A stretch of 64,000 bases of DNA from Phytopseudomonas punonensis (GCF_900142655.1 NZ_FRBQ01000005.1:62001-126000), one strand, 5' to 3'; positions 39,894 to 51,585 are shown, counted from the first letter of the stretch. A program made the numbers and translations. The notes: generated by a model from the sequence alone, not told the origin.

Positions 39894-40441
39894 TATGGCA
39901 ACAACCCCTTGACGTTGATCGGCTCGGCTTCGTCCTGCGCGGCGCCTTTCGGCTTGCCGGCGATGGCCATGCCGGCCACTCGGTAGAAGTTGTAGTCCGG
40001 GTTCTTGCCAGGGCCGGAGATCAGCAGGTCTTCCTTCTCGTACACCAGGTCCTGACGCTTGAACTCGCCCATCTCGAAATCCGGGGTGAGCTGGATCGCG
40101 GTGGTCGGGCAGGCTTCTTCACACAGGCCGCAGAAGATGCAGCGCGAGAAGTTGATGCGGAAGAAATCCGGGTACCAGCGACCGTCTTCGGTTTCCGCCT
40201 TCTGCAGCGAGATGCAGCCCACCGGGCAGGCCACGGCGCACAGGTTGCAGGCTACGCAGCGCTCTTCGCCGTCTGGGTCGCGGGTCAGTACGATGCGGCC
40301 GCGATAACGTGGCGGCAGGTAAACCTGTTCTTCCGGGTATTGCAGGGTGTCGCGCTTGCGGAAGCCATGGCCGAAAACCATGACCAGGCTGCGTAGTTGG
40401 GTCGCGGTACCGACGAGCACGTCCCATATATATTTGAACAT
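39893..40441 (-). CDS. nuoI: NADH-quinone oxidoreductase subunit I
   Basis: A 182-residue ferredoxin-like subunit with two [4Fe-4S] clusters (N6a and N6b) that relay electrons toward N2. The motifs [12 protein letters not shown] and [12 protein letters not shown] hold all eight cysteines. An N-terminal helix anchors it to the membrane arm. It starts 11 bp after nuoH and overlaps nuoJ by one base. Confidence 0.96.
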   Translation of the reverse strand: MFKYIWDVLVGTATQLRSLVMVFGHGFRKRDTLQYPEEQVYLPPRYRGRIVLTRDPDGEERCVACNLCAVACPVGCISLQKAETEDGRWYPDFFRINFSRCIFCGLCEEACPTTAIQLTPDFEMGEFKRQDLVYEKEDLLISGPGKNPDYNFYRVAGMAIAGKPKGAAQDEAEPINVKGLLP

Positions 40442-40452
40442 TTCGTCTCTCC

Positions 40453-41445
40453 TTACTGGGCCGTGGCCAGCACGACGGCGCCGGTCACCAGCAGGTTGAT
40501 CAGGGTCAGCGGCAGACAGAACTTCCAGCTGAAGGCCATGACCTGGTCATACCGTGGGCGCGGAATCGAGGCGCGCAGCAGGATGAAGATCATGATGAAG
40601 AAGCAGGTCTTGATCGCGAACCAGAAGAACGGGATCTGCGGCAGGATGCCGAACGGGCCGTGCCAGCCGCCGAAGAACAGGGTCACCAGCAGCGCCGAAA
40701 TGGTCACGATGCCGATGTACTCACCGACGAAGAACATGCCCCATTTCATGCCGGCATACTCGATGTGGTAGCCGTCGGCCAGTTCCTGCTCCGCTTCCGG
40801 CTGGTCGAACGGGTGACGGTGAGTCACGGCCACGCCAGCGATGAAGAAGGTACAGAAGCCGAAGAACTGCGGAATGATGAACCACAGGTTCTGCGCTTGG
40901 TAATCGACTATGTCGCGCATGTTGAACGAGCCAACCTGAGCGACGATACCCATCAATGCCAGGGCCAGGAACACCTCGTAGGAGATGGTCTGGGCCGAGG
41001 CGCGCAGGCTGCCGAGCAGGGCGAACTTGTTGTTGCTCGACCAGCCGGCGAACAGCACGGCATAGACCGACAGACCGGCCATGGCGAAGAAGAACAGGAT
41101 GCCGATGTTCAGATCCGCCACGCCCCAGTTCGGGGTGATCGGGATGATCGCGAAGGCCACCAGCATGGCGCCCATGGCGATGATCGGTGCCAGGGTGAAG
41201 ATCACCTTGTCGGCGAACGGCGGCGTCCAGTCTTCCTTGAAGAACATCTTCAGCATGTCGGCAGCGATCTGGAACATACCGAACGGGCCAACCCGGTTGG
41301 GGCCGTAACGATCCTGCCACCAGCCGAGCAGACGGCGCTCGACGAAGCTCAGCAGCGCGCCAGTGATCACCACCGCCAGCAGAATGACGATGGCCTTGAG
41401 CACTTCCTGAATGATGTCGAGCAACCCGGGAGTCAGCCAGCTCAT
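40453..41445 (-). CDS. nuoH: NADH-quinone oxidoreductase subunit H
   Basis: A 330-residue membrane subunit with about eight helices at the quinone-binding interface. Conserved loops are visible: [38 protein letters not shown] with the acidic cluster, and [13 protein letters not shown]. Its start overlaps the nuoG stop by 4 bp. Confidence 0.96.
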   Translation of the reverse strand: MSWLTPGLLDIIQEVLKAIVILLAVVITGALLSFVERRLLGWWQDRYGPNRVGPFGMFQIAADMLKMFFKEDWTPPFADKVIFTLAPIIAMGAMLVAFAIIPITPNWGVADLNIGILFFFAMAGLSVYAVLFAGWSSNNKFALLGSLRASAQTISYEVFLALALMGIVAQVGSFNMRDIVDYQAQNLWFIIPQFFGFCTFFIAGVAVTHRHPFDQPEAEQELADGYHIEYAGMKWGMFFVGEYIGIVTISALLVTLFFGGWHGPFGILPQIPFFWFAIKTCFFIMIFILLRASIPRPRYDQVMAFSWKFCLPLTLINLLVTGAVVLATAQ

Positions 41446-44171
41446 TGTGCGGCCTCCCCGATGTTGGTCACGGGCGCACCGGCGATGGCCGCCGGAATAC
41501 CCGACAGACCCACTGGCAAGCCGACCAGGCCGATAGCCAGTTCTTCGCTGACGCGCAGCGGCAAGCGCAGGTCTTGGCCGTTGACGCTCAGTTGCAGCAG
41601 GGCGCCGTCGTTGACACCGAGGCGATCCGCTTCATCCTTGGCCAATGCCACGTATGCTTCAGGCGTGCGTTCGGCGATCGGCGCGGCGCGCGAGGACATT
41701 TCCTCGCTACCGAACAAGTGGTGCAGCGGTACTGACTGCCATGTGCCCTGAGCCGGGTTGAACGCGGTTGGCGCGCTGAACCAGCCAAGGCTTGCACCTT
41801 TGGCTTCGATCAGGCGTACGCCAGGGTCACCTGCACGCAGATGACCACCGACTTCGTCCTGGAACTTGTTCCAGGCTTGCGGCGAGTTCCAGCCTGGTGA
41901 CCAGGCGAATGGAATCTGCTGACGATCTTCCTTGCTACCCGAATAGCCTTCCATCGAGAACGCGAACGCACTGTCCTTGTCCTGAGGCTGACGCGGCTCG
42001 TGCACGCTGATGTTGGCGCGCATGGCGGTACGGCCGCTGTAGCGGTGCGGCTCGCGAGCTAGCTTGAGACCCTTGATGCGGAACGAGGCGCTTGGCGCGG
42101 CATCGCGGATACCGGCCAGCTGTGCGTTGCTCTCGGCGCAAGCGGCAGTGACCTGATCCAGTTGGGTCCAGTCGACGCCACGGTTGTGCAGCGTGCTGTG
42201 CAGCGCGTGCAGCCAGCGCCAGCCTTCGCGCACCAGGATGTTGGCGTCGTAGTAGGACGGATCATAGACCTGGAAGAAGCGCTGGGCGCGGCCTTCCTGG
42301 CTGACCAGGGTGCCGTCGCCTTCGGCGAAACTGGCGGCCGGCAGCAGCAGGTGCGCCTTGGCGGTCGTAGCGGTGCTCTGGTGATCGGCAACGATCACTA
42401 CCTTGGCGGCCGCCAGGGCGGCGTCTACACGGGCAGCATCGGCGCGGTGGTAGAGGTCGTTCTCCAGTACCACGACTGCATCGGCCTGGCCGGAGGAGAG
42501 CGCTTCGAGGGCGTCGTCCAGGTTGTTGCCAGCGAATTTGTCGCCCATCAGCAGGGCCAGGCCCATGCTGTTGGCTTCCGGCACCACCAGGCTGATGGAG
42601 CCGTTCTTCTCGCGGTTCTTCAAGGCGCTGGCAATGTTAGCAGCGGCCTCGATCAGCGCACGATTGCCCAGCGAAGCACCGGAGACGATCAGCGGACGCT
42701 TGGCATTCAGCAGCGCATCGGCGATGCGTTGCACCAACTCGGCGGCTTCCGCTTCCAGGCCTTCGACTGCTGGTGCACTCGGATCGATGGCGTGAGCCAC
42801 GGCGAAACCGATGCGCGCCAGGTCGTCCGGCGCGGCATGTACGCACTGCTCGGCAACATCGTCGAGGCGAGTAGCAGTCACACTGGCGATGAACAGCGGG
42901 TTGAGCGCGTGCTGGGCGACGTTCTGCACCGCGGCCATGTGCCAGTCCTGGATCTTCGCACCTGCAGCGATTTCGGTGGCCTTGCCCTTGACCGACTGGC
43001 GCAGGGCCAGGGCGACGCGCGCCGCGGTCTGGGTCAGGTCCTCGCCGAGCACGAATACCGCGTCGTGGCTTTCGATATCGCGCAGGGTCGGCACCGGCAG
43101 TGGGCCGTTCTGCAGCACATCGCGGATCAGGCGGATATTAGCCTGCTCGTTGGCGGCGATGCCGGAGTAGAAGTTGCCTTCACCGACCAGTTCGCGCAGG
43201 GCGAAGTTGCCCTCCAGGCTGGCACGTGGCGAACCGATGCCGATCACCTTGCGGTTTTTCAACAGGGCAGCGGCCTGATCCAGCGCAGCGTCCAGGCCCA
43301 TCTTCATCTTGCTGAGGACCATCAGCGGCTGACGCGGACGGTCTTCACGGTTGACGTAGCCATAGCCGAAACGGCCACGGTCGCAGAGGAAATACCCGTT
43401 CACGGATCCGTTGAAGCGGTTCTCGATACGGCGTACTTCGCCGTAGCGCTCGCCTGGGCTGGTGTTACAGCCGCTGGAGCAACCGTGGCAGATACTCGGG
43501 GCGAACTGCATGTCCCACTTGCGGTTGTAGCGCTCGGAGTGAGTCTTGTCGGTGAATACGCCGGTCGGGCAGACCTCGACCAGGTTGCCGGAGAACTCGC
43601 TCTCCAGGGTGCCGTCTTCAACGCGACCGAAATACACGTTGTCGTGGGCGCCATAGACGCCGAGGTCAGTGCCGCCGGCGTAATCCTTGTAGTAGCGCAC
43701 GCAGCGGTAGCAGGCGATGCAACGGTTCATCTCGTGGGCGATGAACGGGCCGAGCTGCTGGTTCTGGTGGGTGCGCTTGGTGAAGCGATAACGACGGGCG
43801 TTGTGGCCGGTCATCACCGTCATGTCCTGCAGGTGGCAGTGGCCGCCTTCCTCACACACAGGGCAGTCGTGCGGGTGGTTGGTCATCAGCCATTCGACGA
43901 CGCTCTTGCGGAAGGCCACGGCCTCTTCGTCGTCGATGGAGATCCAGCTATTGTCGGTGGCCGGCGTCATGCAGGACATGACCAGGCGGCCGCGCTTGTC
44001 GTTCTCGTCGGTGTACTGCTTCACCGCACACTGGCGGCAGGCACCAACGCTACCAAGCGCCGGGTGCCAGCAGAAGTAGGGGATGTCGAGACCGAGGGAC
44101 AGACAGGCCTGCAGCAGGTTGTCCGCACCATCGACTTCGAGATCTTTGCCGTCTACGTGGATAGTGGCCAT
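41442..44171 (-). CDS. nuoG: NADH-quinone oxidoreductase subunit G
   Basis: A 909-residue iron-sulfur subunit of the peripheral arm. The N-terminal 2Fe-2S ferredoxin domain ([17 protein letters not shown]) is followed by the His-coordinated [4Fe-4S] site ([14 protein letters not shown]) and ferredoxin motifs ([25 protein letters not shown]). A long molybdopterin-oxidoreductase-like domain continues to the C-terminus. I chose the ATG at 44171 ([10 protein letters not shown]), preceded by AAGAAA. A 106-bp spacer with a hairpin separates it from nuoF. Confidence 0.95.
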   Translation of the reverse strand: MATIHVDGKDLEVDGADNLLQACLSLGLDIPYFCWHPALGSVGACRQCAVKQYTDENDKRGRLVMSCMTPATDNSWISIDDEEAVAFRKSVVEWLMTNHPHDCPVCEEGGHCHLQDMTVMTGHNARRYRFTKRTHQNQQLGPFIAHEMNRCIACYRCVRYYKDYAGGTDLGVYGAHDNVYFGRVEDGTLESEFSGNLVEVCPTGVFTDKTHSERYNRKWDMQFAPSICHGCSSGCNTSPGERYGEVRRIENRFNGSVNGYFLCDRGRFGYGYVNREDRPRQPLMVLSKMKMGLDAALDQAAALLKNRKVIGIGSPRASLEGNFALRELVGEGNFYSGIAANEQANIRLIRDVLQNGPLPVPTLRDIESHDAVFVLGEDLTQTAARVALALRQSVKGKATEIAAGAKIQDWHMAAVQNVAQHALNPLFIASVTATRLDDVAEQCVHAAPDDLARIGFAVAHAIDPSAPAVEGLEAEAAELVQRIADALLNAKRPLIVSGASLGNRALIEAAANIASALKNREKNGSISLVVPEANSMGLALLMGDKFAGNNLDDALEALSSGQADAVVVLENDLYHRADAARVDAALAAAKVVIVADHQSTATTAKAHLLLPAASFAEGDGTLVSQEGRAQRFFQVYDPSYYDANILVREGWRWLHALHSTLHNRGVDWTQLDQVTAACAESNAQLAGIRDAAPSASFRIKGLKLAREPHRYSGRTAMRANISVHEPRQPQDKDSAFAFSMEGYSGSKEDRQQIPFAWSPGWNSPQAWNKFQDEVGGHLRAGDPGVRLIEAKGASLGWFSAPTAFNPAQGTWQSVPLHHLFGSEEMSSRAAPIAERTPEAYVALAKDEADRLGVNDGALLQLSVNGQDLRLPLRVSEELAIGLVGLPVGLSGIPAAIAGAPVTNIGEAAQ

Positions 44172-44236
44172 TTTCTTCAGTCTTCGTTTGCCCACCGTGA
44201 GGTGGACGGGCTAAGGGAATTCTTTGTTGTGACCCG

Positions 44237-44270
44237 GGCCGGACGGCGCTCTACGCCCACTTGTCCGGCC
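44237..44270 (-). other. Intra-operon hairpin between nuoF and nuoG
   Basis: GGCCGGAC and GTCCGGCC form an 8-bp perfect inverted repeat with an 18-nt loop, 7 bp beyond the nuoF stop. It has no U-tract, so it is more likely an RNA-processing or stability element than a terminator. Confidence 0.45.
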
Positions 44271-44277
44271 AGCAGGC

Positions 44278-45639
44278 CTATACCGCGTGTGCCGCCACCA
44301 GCGGCTGCGCCGCATCGGCGCCTACACCGGCTTCGAACTCTTCACGGAAATACTTGATCGCGCTGCCCAGCGGCTCCACGGCACCCGGCGCGTGTGCGCA
44401 GAAGGTCTTGCCAGGGCCGAGGAAGTTGACCAGGCCGAGGAGGGTGTCGATGTCTTCGCGGGTGCCTTGCTTGTGTTCCAGGGCACGCAGAATCTTCACG
44501 CTCCACGGCAGGCCATCACGGCACGGTGTGCACCAGCCGCAGGACTCGCGGGCGAAGAACTCCTCCATGTTGCGCAGCAACGACACCATGTTCACGGTGT
44601 TGTCGATGGCCAGCGCCAGGCCGGTACCCATACGGGTGCCGACCTTGGCGATGCCGGCGGCGTACATGGAGGCCTCGAGGTGCTCGGGCAGCAGGAAGCC
44701 GGTACCAGCGCCGCCTGGCTGCCAGGCCTTGAGGGTGTAACCGTCGCGCATGCCGCCGGCGTAGTCTTCGAACAGTTCGCGGGCGCTGATGCCGAATGGC
44801 AGTTCCCAGATCCCCGGGTTCTTGACCTTGCCGGAGAAGCCCATCAGCTTGGTGCCGTGGTCTTCGCTGCCTTCACGGGCCAGGGATTTGTACCAGTCCA
44901 CGCCATTGGCGACGATGGCCGGCACGTTGCACAGGGTCTCGACGTTGTTGACGCAGGTCGGCTTGCCCCACACGCCCACGGCGGCCGGGAACGGTGGCTT
45001 GGCGCGCGGGTTGGCGCGGCGGCCTTCCAGGGAGTTGATCAGTGCGGTTTCTTCACCGCAGATGTAACGCCCGGCGCCGGTGTGCACGAACAATTCGAAA
45101 TCGAAACCGCTGCCCAGGATGTTCTTGCCGAGCAGGCCGGCAGCCTTGGCTTCATCGATTGCGCGGTTGAGATTGGCGGCCGCGTCGACGTATTCGCCGC
45201 GCAGGAAGATATAGCCGCGATACGCCTTCAGGGCGCGCGCGCTGATCAGCATGCCTTCCACCAGCATGTGCGGCAGCTGTTCCATCAGCATGCGGTCTTT
45301 CCAGGTGTTGGGCTCCATCTCGTCCGCGTTGCACAGCAGGTAGCGGATGCTCATGGATTCGTCGTTGGGCATCAGGCCCCACTTCACGCCGGTGGGGAAG
45401 CCCGCACCACCGCGGCCCTTGAGGCCGGAATCCTTGACGGTCTGCACGATGTCGGTCTGGGCCATTTCGGCCAGCGCCTTGCGCGCAGCGGCGTAACCGT
45501 TCTTCTGCTGATATTCGTCCAGCCACACGGGCTGGGCGTCGTCACGCAGGCGCCAGGTCAGCGGATGGCTCTCTTCGCTGCGGGCGATGCGGTTGGCCGG
45601 GCCGAAGGAAGTCAGCAGATTGGAGCTACGACTGGTCAT
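44278..45639 (-). CDS. nuoF: NADH-quinone oxidoreductase subunit F
   Basis: A 453-residue flavoprotein that oxidises NADH. The NADH/FMN glycine motif [10 protein letters not shown] and the [4Fe-4S] N3 motif [10 protein letters not shown] with a distal cysteine ([10 protein letters not shown]) are present. I chose the ATG at 45639, overlapping the nuoE stop (ATGA); the upstream extension is a chance frame. It precedes the longest gap in the operon. Confidence 0.95.
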   Translation of the reverse strand: MTSRSSNLLTSFGPANRIARSEESHPLTWRLRDDAQPVWLDEYQQKNGYAAARKALAEMAQTDIVQTVKDSGLKGRGGAGFPTGVKWGLMPNDESMSIRYLLCNADEMEPNTWKDRMLMEQLPHMLVEGMLISARALKAYRGYIFLRGEYVDAAANLNRAIDEAKAAGLLGKNILGSGFDFELFVHTGAGRYICGEETALINSLEGRRANPRAKPPFPAAVGVWGKPTCVNNVETLCNVPAIVANGVDWYKSLAREGSEDHGTKLMGFSGKVKNPGIWELPFGISARELFEDYAGGMRDGYTLKAWQPGGAGTGFLLPEHLEASMYAAGIAKVGTRMGTGLALAIDNTVNMVSLLRNMEEFFARESCGWCTPCRDGLPWSVKILRALEHKQGTREDIDTLLGLVNFLGPGKTFCAHAPGAVEPLGSAIKYFREEFEAGVGADAAQPLVAAHAV

Positions 45640-46127
45640 TGGAAACTCTCCAGCAATTGCGCCACGCTTTCGGGTTGTACGTCGCCAAAGGTCTCGTCGT
45701 CGATCATCAGCGCCGGCGCCTTGTCGCAGTTGCCCAGGCAGCACACCGGCAGCAGGGTGAAGCGACCGTCAGCGGTAGTCTGCCCGGGCACGATGCCCAG
45801 CTCGGATTTGATGCTGCCGAGCACGTTTTCATGGCCGCCGATAAAGCAGGTCATGCTGTCGCACACACGGATGATGTGGCGGCCGACGGGCTGGCGGAAA
45901 ATCTGGCTATAGAAGGTGGCAACACCCTCCACGTCGCTGGCCGGAATACCGAGAATTGCGCCGATCGCATCGGCAGCGCCGTCTGGCACCCAGCCGCGTT
46001 GCTTCTGGACGATCTTCAGCGCTTCGATGCTCGCCGCGCGCGGGTCCTCGTAGTGGTGCATCTCGTGCTCGATGGCCGAGCGCTCGGCTTCGCTGAGGGC
46101 GAAACGGTCAGTCTGAATCATGCTCAT
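45636..46127 (-). CDS. nuoE: NADH-quinone oxidoreductase subunit E
   Basis: A 163-residue thioredoxin-like subunit carrying the [2Fe-2S] N1a cluster through CDSMTC and CCLGNC. GAGGAG lies 6 bp before the ATG at 46127, which I prefer over the next ATG at 46121. It is coupled to nuoF by a 4-bp overlap and lies 10 bp after nuoCD. Confidence 0.94.
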   Translation of the reverse strand: MSMIQTDRFALSEAERSAIEHEMHHYEDPRAASIEALKIVQKQRGWVPDGAADAIGAILGIPASDVEGVATFYSQIFRQPVGRHIIRVCDSMTCFIGGHENVLGSIKSELGIVPGQTTADGRFTLLPVCCLGNCDKAPALMIDDETFGDVQPESVAQLLESFQ

Positions 46128-46137
46128 GGTGTGCTCC

Positions 46138-47919
46138 TCAGCGATCCACGTCGGCCATAACGAAGTCGATACTGCCCAGATACGCAATCAGGTCGGCGAC
46201 CATGCTGCCGCGGATCACCGAAGGGATCTGCTGCAGGTGCGGGAAGCTCGGCGTACGAATTCGGGTGCGGTAGCTCATGGTGCTGCCATCGCTGGTCAGG
46301 TAATAGCTGTTGATGCCCTTGGTCGCTTCGATCATCTGGAAGCTTTCGTTGGCTGGCATCACCGGGCCCCAGGAAACCTGCAGGAAGTGGGTGATCAGCG
46401 TCTCGATGTGTTGCAGCGTGCGCTCTTTCGGCGGCGGCGTGGTCAGCGGGTGATCCGCCTTGTACGGGCCTTCCGGCATGTTGCGCATGCACTGGTCGAT
46501 GATCTTGATGCTCTGGCGCATTTCCTCGACACGCACCATGCAACGGTCATAGGCGTCGCCATTGGCGGCCAACGGCACTTCGAACTCGAAGTTCTCGTAG
46601 CCGGAGTAGGGGCGAGCCTTGCGCAGGTCGAAGTCACAACCGGTAGCACGCAGGCCGGCACCGGTGGTGCCCCATTCCAGGGCTTCCTTGGTGTTGTACT
46701 GCGCCACACCGATGGTGCGGGCCTTGAGGATGCTGTTACGCAGCGCGGCTTTTTCGTACTCGTCGAGGCGCTTGGGCAGCCAGTCGACGAACTCCTTGAC
46801 CAGTTTTTCCCAGCCGCGCGGCAGGTCGTGGGCGACACCGCCGATGCGGTACCAGGCCGGGTGCAAGCGGAAACCGGTAATGGCCTCGATCACCTTGTAG
46901 GCACGCTGGCGGTCGGTGAAGGTGAAGAACACCGGCGTCATGGCGCCGACGTCCTGGATATAGGTACCCAGGAATAGCAAGTGGCTGGTGATGCGGAAGA
47001 ACTCGGCCATCATGATGCGGATGGTGTCGACCTTCTGCGGCACCTTGATACCGGCGAGTTTCTCGACCGAGAGCACGTACGGCAGGTTGTTCATCACCCC
47101 GCCGAGGTAGTCGATACGGTCGGTGTAGGGGATGAAACTGTGCCAGCTTTGGCGCTCAGCCATCTTCTCGGCACCACGGTGGTGGTAGCCAACTTCAGGC
47201 ACGCAATCGACGATTTCTTCACCGTCGAGCTGCAGGATGATGCGGAACGCACCGTGTGCCGAAGGGTGGTTGGGGCCGAGGTTGAGGAACATGTAGTCCT
47301 CGTTCTCGCTCTGGCGTTTCATGCCCCAGTCCTCGGGGTTGAAACGTGCGGCTTCTTCCTCGAGCTGTTGCTTGGCCAGGGTGAGGCTGAACGGGTCGAA
47401 TTCAGTGGCGCGCGCCGGGTAGTCCTTGCGCAGCGGGTGACCTTCCCAGGTCGGCGGCATCATGATGCGGGTCAGATGCGGATGCCCGGTGAAGTGGATG
47501 CCGTACAGGTCCCAGACTTCACGCTCGTACCAGTTGGCGTTTGGCCAGATACCGGTTACGGAAGGCAGGTTGAGGTCGCCTTCGCGCAGGGCCACCTTGA
47601 TCATCACGTCGCTGTTACGTTCCAGCGACATGAGGTGGTAGAACACGGTGAAGTCGGCGTCCGGCAGGCCACGACGCTGCGTACGCAGGCGCTCGTCAAC
47701 GCCATGCAGGTCATACAGCATGACGTAAGGTCGGGTGGCCTGGCGCAGGAAGCGCAAGACCTCGACAAGCTTGTCGCGGCCGACCCAGATCACCGGCATG
47801 CCGGTGCGGGTGGCCTGCAGCGTGAAGCTGTCGGCGCCAAAACGGGATTGAAGCTCAACGACGACGTCTTGGTCGTCCGCCTTGTAGGGCGCAATGGACA
47901 CGATGGTGTCTGCAGTCAT
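46138..47919 (-). CDS. nuoCD: NADH-quinone oxidoreductase fused subunit C/D
   Basis: A 593-residue natural fusion. The N-terminal NuoC domain (about 1-185) includes [14 protein letters not shown] and [18 protein letters not shown]. The NuoD domain (about 205-593) ends in [12 protein letters not shown] and contains PSAHGAFR and the quinone-site histidine and tyrosine region. The fusion is normal for Pseudomonas and enterobacteria. It forms the quinone-reducing module with NuoB. Confidence 0.96.
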   Translation of the reverse strand: MTADTIVSIAPYKADDQDVVVELQSRFGADSFTLQATRTGMPVIWVGRDKLVEVLRFLRQATRPYVMLYDLHGVDERLRTQRRGLPDADFTVFYHLMSLERNSDVMIKVALREGDLNLPSVTGIWPNANWYEREVWDLYGIHFTGHPHLTRIMMPPTWEGHPLRKDYPARATEFDPFSLTLAKQQLEEEAARFNPEDWGMKRQSENEDYMFLNLGPNHPSAHGAFRIILQLDGEEIVDCVPEVGYHHRGAEKMAERQSWHSFIPYTDRIDYLGGVMNNLPYVLSVEKLAGIKVPQKVDTIRIMMAEFFRITSHLLFLGTYIQDVGAMTPVFFTFTDRQRAYKVIEAITGFRLHPAWYRIGGVAHDLPRGWEKLVKEFVDWLPKRLDEYEKAALRNSILKARTIGVAQYNTKEALEWGTTGAGLRATGCDFDLRKARPYSGYENFEFEVPLAANGDAYDRCMVRVEEMRQSIKIIDQCMRNMPEGPYKADHPLTTPPPKERTLQHIETLITHFLQVSWGPVMPANESFQMIEATKGINSYYLTSDGSTMSYRTRIRTPSFPHLQQIPSVIRGSMVADLIAYLGSIDFVMADVDR

Positions 47920-47981
47920 GGTCTCGATCGCTATCGGTCAACGGTGAGAGTGAGTCCGGCTTTTATTTAAGGAAGCAGGAC

Positions 47982-48659
47982 TCAGACTTCGTCAGGGGAA
48001 CGCAGGTTGGTAACCGCAATACGCTGCTCGCGGCGCTGTTCTTTCTGGGATGGCATCTCGGCGCGATAAACGCCTTGATCGCCAACAACCCAGGACAGCG
48101 GGCGGCGCTCCTGACCGATGGATTCCTGCAGCAGCATCAAACCTTGCAGGAACGCCTCGGGGCGGGGCGGGCAACCGGGAATGTAGACGTCGACGGGAAG
48201 GAACTTGTCGACCCCCTGAACGACCGAGTAGATGTCGTACATGCCGCCAGAGTTGGCGCACGAGCCCATGGAAATGACCCATTTGGGTTCGAGCATCTGC
48301 TCGTAGAGACGCTGGATGACCGGCGCCATCTTGATGAAGCAGGTGCCGGCAATGACCATGAAGTCGGCCTGGCGCGGGGAGGCACGGATCACCTCGGCAC
48401 CGAAGCGCGCGACGTCGTGCGGTGCGGTGAAGGCAGTGGTCATTTCCACGTAGCAGCAGGACAGCCCGAAGTTGTACGGCCACAGGGAGTTCTTGCGACC
48501 CCAGTTAACCGCGCCACTGAGAACATCCGAGAGTTTCCCCATGTAGATGTTCTTGTGCACTTCATCTTCTAGCTGTTGGTCGGTAACGACCTCCTGCTTG
48601 CCGATCGGGTATTGCTCGTTGGGAGCATCCGGATCGATCCGAGTGAGTTTGTATTGCAT
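47982..48659 (-). CDS. nuoB: NADH-quinone oxidoreductase subunit B
   Basis: A 225-residue subunit holding cluster N2, the final electron donor to quinone. The unusual tandem cysteines (GLSCCYVEM) and the later cysteines ([15 protein letters not shown]) are all present. I chose the ATG at 48659 ([11 protein letters not shown]) with GAGG upstream, over a TTG two codons earlier. It is 62 bp upstream of nuoCD and 10 bp after nuoA. Confidence 0.95.
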   Translation of the reverse strand: MQYKLTRIDPDAPNEQYPIGKQEVVTDQQLEDEVHKNIYMGKLSDVLSGAVNWGRKNSLWPYNFGLSCCYVEMTTAFTAPHDVARFGAEVIRASPRQADFMVIAGTCFIKMAPVIQRLYEQMLEPKWVISMGSCANSGGMYDIYSVVQGVDKFLPVDVYIPGCPPRPEAFLQGLMLLQESIGQERRPLSWVVGDQGVYRAEMPSQKEQRREQRIAVTNLRSPDEV

Positions 48660-48669
48660 CGCCAAAGCC

Positions 48670-49083
48670 TCATTGTTTCAGCTTCGCCTGCCGCGCCTTA
48701 CGACTCTCGGGTGCCCAATCCAGCGCACCGATACGCCAAAGGTAGACAAGACCTGCCAACAGAATGTTTATGAAAATGGCTGCTTCGATAAAGCCGGCCC
48801 AGCCGCTTTCGCGAACGGAGACGGCCCAGGCGAAGAGAAAGAGGGCTTCGACGTCAAAGATCACGAAGAGCATCGCGACCAGATAGAATTTTGCGGACAA
48901 GCGCAGACGTGCGCTACCGGTAGGGAGCATGCCCGATTCAAAGGGCTCGTTCTTGCTGCGACCCCAGGCCTTGCTACCCAGCAGGCTGGACACACCCATC
49001 ATGAAGGCACAGAGACCAACGACGCCCAGCAAAAAAACGGCCAACGCCCAGTTGTGGGACAGGGAACTGCTTGCTTCCAGCAT
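48670..49083 (-). CDS. nuoA: NADH-quinone oxidoreductase subunit A
   Basis: A 137-residue membrane subunit with three helices. The loop [24 protein letters not shown] near the quinone site and the following [11 protein letters not shown] helix with acidic residues match the family. It is the first gene of the nuoA-N operon, with GAGGAG before the ATG. Confidence 0.95.
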   Translation of the reverse strand: MLEASSSLSHNWALAVFLLGVVGLCAFMMGVSSLLGSKAWGRSKNEPFESGMLPTGSARLRLSAKFYLVAMLFVIFDVEALFLFAWAVSVRESGWAGFIEAAIFINILLAGLVYLWRIGALDWAPESRKARQAKLKQ

Positions 49084-49446
49084 GCCGGGGCTCCTCAGGC
49101 AAGGAACGGCTTAACGCACGATTTAAAGTTATGGCAAGGCAATACAGCACCTTGAATCAATTCACATAATGTTATGCCTGTATGTGGTGTAAGTAAATTT
49201 TTCAGCGCAAAAAAATAATAAAAGGTCGCAAAGCTGAAATCAGCCTAGTTTCAGAAAATGCGGAAAATCAAGGGGCTACAAACAAGCGGGGAAACTTGGC
49301 TGATTGCATGGCGCTCCATGTAGTGAAAACTAAGCGGCGCTTCAATGGGAATTAATATCACTTGAAGATTTATTCCCCCCCAATGATTCGCCGGTGTTAT
49401 TTAAGCTGGTGAAAAGGCGCACTGGGCCGAAACGTCTTACTTACAA
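49084..49446 (-). promoter_or_regulatory. nuo operon promoter region
   Basis: AT-rich non-coding region upstream of nuoA. On the minus strand TTTACT (49192-49197) and TAACAT (49169-49174) are 17 bp apart, a plausible sigma-70 promoter with a leader of roughly 80 nt. A TGTAGT-N4-ACTA element occurs at 49319-49332. No clear FNR/ANR box was seen. No gene is supported here. Confidence 0.4.
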
Positions 49447-49478
49447 ATAAAAAAGCCCCAACACTCATCGTCGGGGCT
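49447..49478 (-). terminator. Terminator of aceA
   Basis: The stem AGCCCC / GGGGCT is followed on the minus strand by TTTTTTATTT, 37 bp past the aceA stop. It separates aceA from the nuo promoter. Confidence 0.85.
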
Positions 49479-49515
49479 CAACGCTTGAAGCATGTGCCAA
49501 GCGGCGCGCCACTAT

Positions 49516-51111
49516 TCAGTGAAACTGGTTCATCGTGTTGTCTTTGCCGCCAGCTTTAAGCGCTGCCTCGCCGGCAAAATACTCTTTGTGGTTGTCACCG
49601 ATGTCCGAGCCGGCCATGTTCTGGTGTTTGACGCAGGCAATGCCCTGACGGATTTCCTGGCGTTGCACACCTTTGACATAAGCCAGCATGCCCTGATCGG
49701 CGAAGTACCCCTTGGCCAGGTTGTCGGTGGACAGCGCGGCGGTGTGGTAGGTCGGCAGGGTGATGAGGTGGTGGAAGATCCCCGCGTTGGCCGAACCATC
49801 GCGCTGGAAGGTGCGGATCTTCTCGTCGGCGATCTGCGCCAGTTCGGTCTCGTCGTACTCGACGCTCATCAGCTTGGCACGATCGTAAGCCGACACGTCC
49901 TTACCCTCGGCGACAAACGCATCGAACACTTGCTGACGGAAGCTCAGCGTCCAGTTGAACGAAGGGCTATTGTTGTAGACCAGCTTGGCATTGGGAACGA
50001 CTTCGCGGACGCGATCGACCATCGCCTTGATCTGGCCAACATGGGGCTTCTCGGTCTCGATCCAGATCATGTCGGCGCCGTTCTGCAGTGAGGTGATGCT
50101 GTCCAGAACGCAGCGGTCTTCGCCGGTGCCCTTGCGGAACTGGAACAGGTTGGACGGCAGGCGCTTGGGACGCAGCAGCTTGCCTTCGCGGTTGATCACC
50201 ACGTCGCCGTTCTTCAGCTCAGCTGCGCTGATTTCTTCGCAATCGAGGAATGAGTTGTACTGGTCGCCCAGGTCGCCCGGCTCATTAGTTACAGCGATCT
50301 GCTTGGTCAGGCCGGCGCCCAGGGAGTCGGTACGGGCAACGATTACGCCGTCATCCACGCCAAGCTCAAGGAAGGCGTAACGCACCGCGTTGATCTTGGC
50401 GAGAAAATCGGCGTGCGGAACGGTGACCTTACCGTCCTGGTGACCGCACTGCTTCTCGTCGGAGACCTGGTTTTCGATCTGGATGCAGCAGGCGCCAGCT
50501 TCGATCATCTTCTTGGCCAGCAGGTAGGTCGCCTCCGGGTTGCCGAAGCCCGCGTCGATATCTGCGATGATCGGCACCACGTGAGTTTCAAAATTGTCGA
50601 TCTGCGCCTGGATTTCGCTTTGCTTGGCGCGATCACCGGAATCACGTGCTTCATCCAGTGCACTGAACAGCAGGTCCAGCTCCCGGGCGTCGGCCTGACG
50701 CAGGAAGGTGTAGAGCTCCTCGATCAGCGCGGCGACCGCGGTTTTCTCGTGCATCGACTGATCCGGCAGCGGGCCGAAGTCGGAGCGCAGCGCGGCGATC
50801 ATCCAGCCGGACAGGTAGAGGTAGCGCTTGTTGGTGGTTTTCAGGTGCTTCTTGATGGAGATCAGCTTCTGCTGGCCAATGAAACCGTGCCAGCAACCGA
50901 GCGACTGGGTATAGACGGACGAGTCGGCGTCGTACTCGGCCATGTCCTTGCGCATGATGGCGGCGGTGTACTTGGCGACGTCCAGCCCAGTCTTGAAACG
51001 GTTCTGGGCACGCATGCGAGCGACGGATTCCGGGTTGATGGCGCTCCAGCTGTTGCCAGCGGCTTCTTTCAGGGCGGCAACGGCTTTGATGTCGTTTTCG
51101 TAAGCTGACAT
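49516..51111 (-). CDS. aceA: Isocitrate lyase
   Basis: A 531-residue enzyme splitting isocitrate to glyoxylate and succinate, the entry to the glyoxylate shunt. The catalytic cysteine is in KQCGH, with Gln where many lyases have Lys or Arg; this is normal for the long Pseudomonas subgroup. DADAGFGN-type metal residues appear as DIDAGFGN, and IENQVSDEK lies just before the active loop. ATG 51111 gives MSAYENDIKAV. It competes with icd, also in this window, for isocitrate. Its promoter seems to lie far upstream, leaving a leader of about 360 nt. Confidence 0.95.
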   Translation of the reverse strand: MSAYENDIKAVAALKEAAGNSWSAINPESVARMRAQNRFKTGLDVAKYTAAIMRKDMAEYDADSSVYTQSLGCWHGFIGQQKLISIKKHLKTTNKRYLYLSGWMIAALRSDFGPLPDQSMHEKTAVAALIEELYTFLRQADARELDLLFSALDEARDSGDRAKQSEIQAQIDNFETHVVPIIADIDAGFGNPEATYLLAKKMIEAGACCIQIENQVSDEKQCGHQDGKVTVPHADFLAKINAVRYAFLELGVDDGVIVARTDSLGAGLTKQIAVTNEPGDLGDQYNSFLDCEEISAAELKNGDVVINREGKLLRPKRLPSNLFQFRKGTGEDRCVLDSITSLQNGADMIWIETEKPHVGQIKAMVDRVREVVPNAKLVYNNSPSFNWTLSFRQQVFDAFVAEGKDVSAYDRAKLMSVEYDETELAQIADEKIRTFQRDGSANAGIFHHLITLPTYHTAALSTDNLAKGYFADQGMLAYVKGVQRQEIRQGIACVKHQNMAGSDIGDNHKEYFAGEAALKAGGKDNTMNQFH

Positions 51112-51585
51112 GGTCAATCCTTCAAGTGTGTGTTTGGTCGAGCGCCGAACGTCGCGCACAGTCCAGGCGCAGTGCTCGGAGCGAGCTCACCGCAGACGTT
51201 GAGAGGAAACCGGAATGAGGAGGGCACTTGGGCCGGGTGGACGAAGCGTATCGTCTGCCACTCACCGGATAGGCGAGCTGGTATGCGTGCAGGCCCGTGG
51301 ACGCCCTTGGCACTGTGCAGTCAATACGTGAAACGCTTCCCCGTCCCTCAGGACAACCTCGTTCCAGTCGCCATCTCGTCGAACTGCCTTGTGGGCTTAA
51401 CAACACGAATCGATCTTGCGGTAAGCAAGCATACGACCCGGAGACTCCGTTTCCAGAGCCCCTGATTAGCGGGAGCGAGGCCATCATGCGACCGACGAAA
51501 ATGTTCGTCAATCGTTTTTGTAGTGTTTTTTTGTGAGTACTACATAAGTCTTAGATCGACCGTACAGTCACCTTTTACGGGGCTT
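51112..51585 (-). promoter_or_regulatory. aceA leader and promoter region
   Basis: About 470 bp without a supported gene. On the minus strand TTGACG (51506-51511) and CATGAT (51483-51488) are 17 bp apart, a good sigma-70 match. The palindrome GACGAA-AATG-TTCGTC (51494-51509) overlaps the -35 and spacer. Upstream lie TGTAGT (51519-51524) and ACTACA (51539-51544); from memory, RccR, the glyoxylate-shunt regulator, recognises TGTAGT/ACTACA palindromes. The transcript would have a leader of about 360 nt. Confidence 0.5.

Noticed and set aside
42162..44357. A 731-codon open frame antisense to nuoG
   Set aside because: It mirrors a fully conserved complex I subunit, and its translation shows no recognisable domain.
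46138..47919. nuoC-nuoD fusion as a novel gene fusion
   Set aside because: Fused NuoCD is standard in many gammaproteobacteria.
49516..51111. KQCGH in isocitrate lyase as a damaged active site
   Set aside because: The Gln variant is normal for the long isocitrate lyase subgroup of Pseudomonas, and the catalytic cysteine is present.
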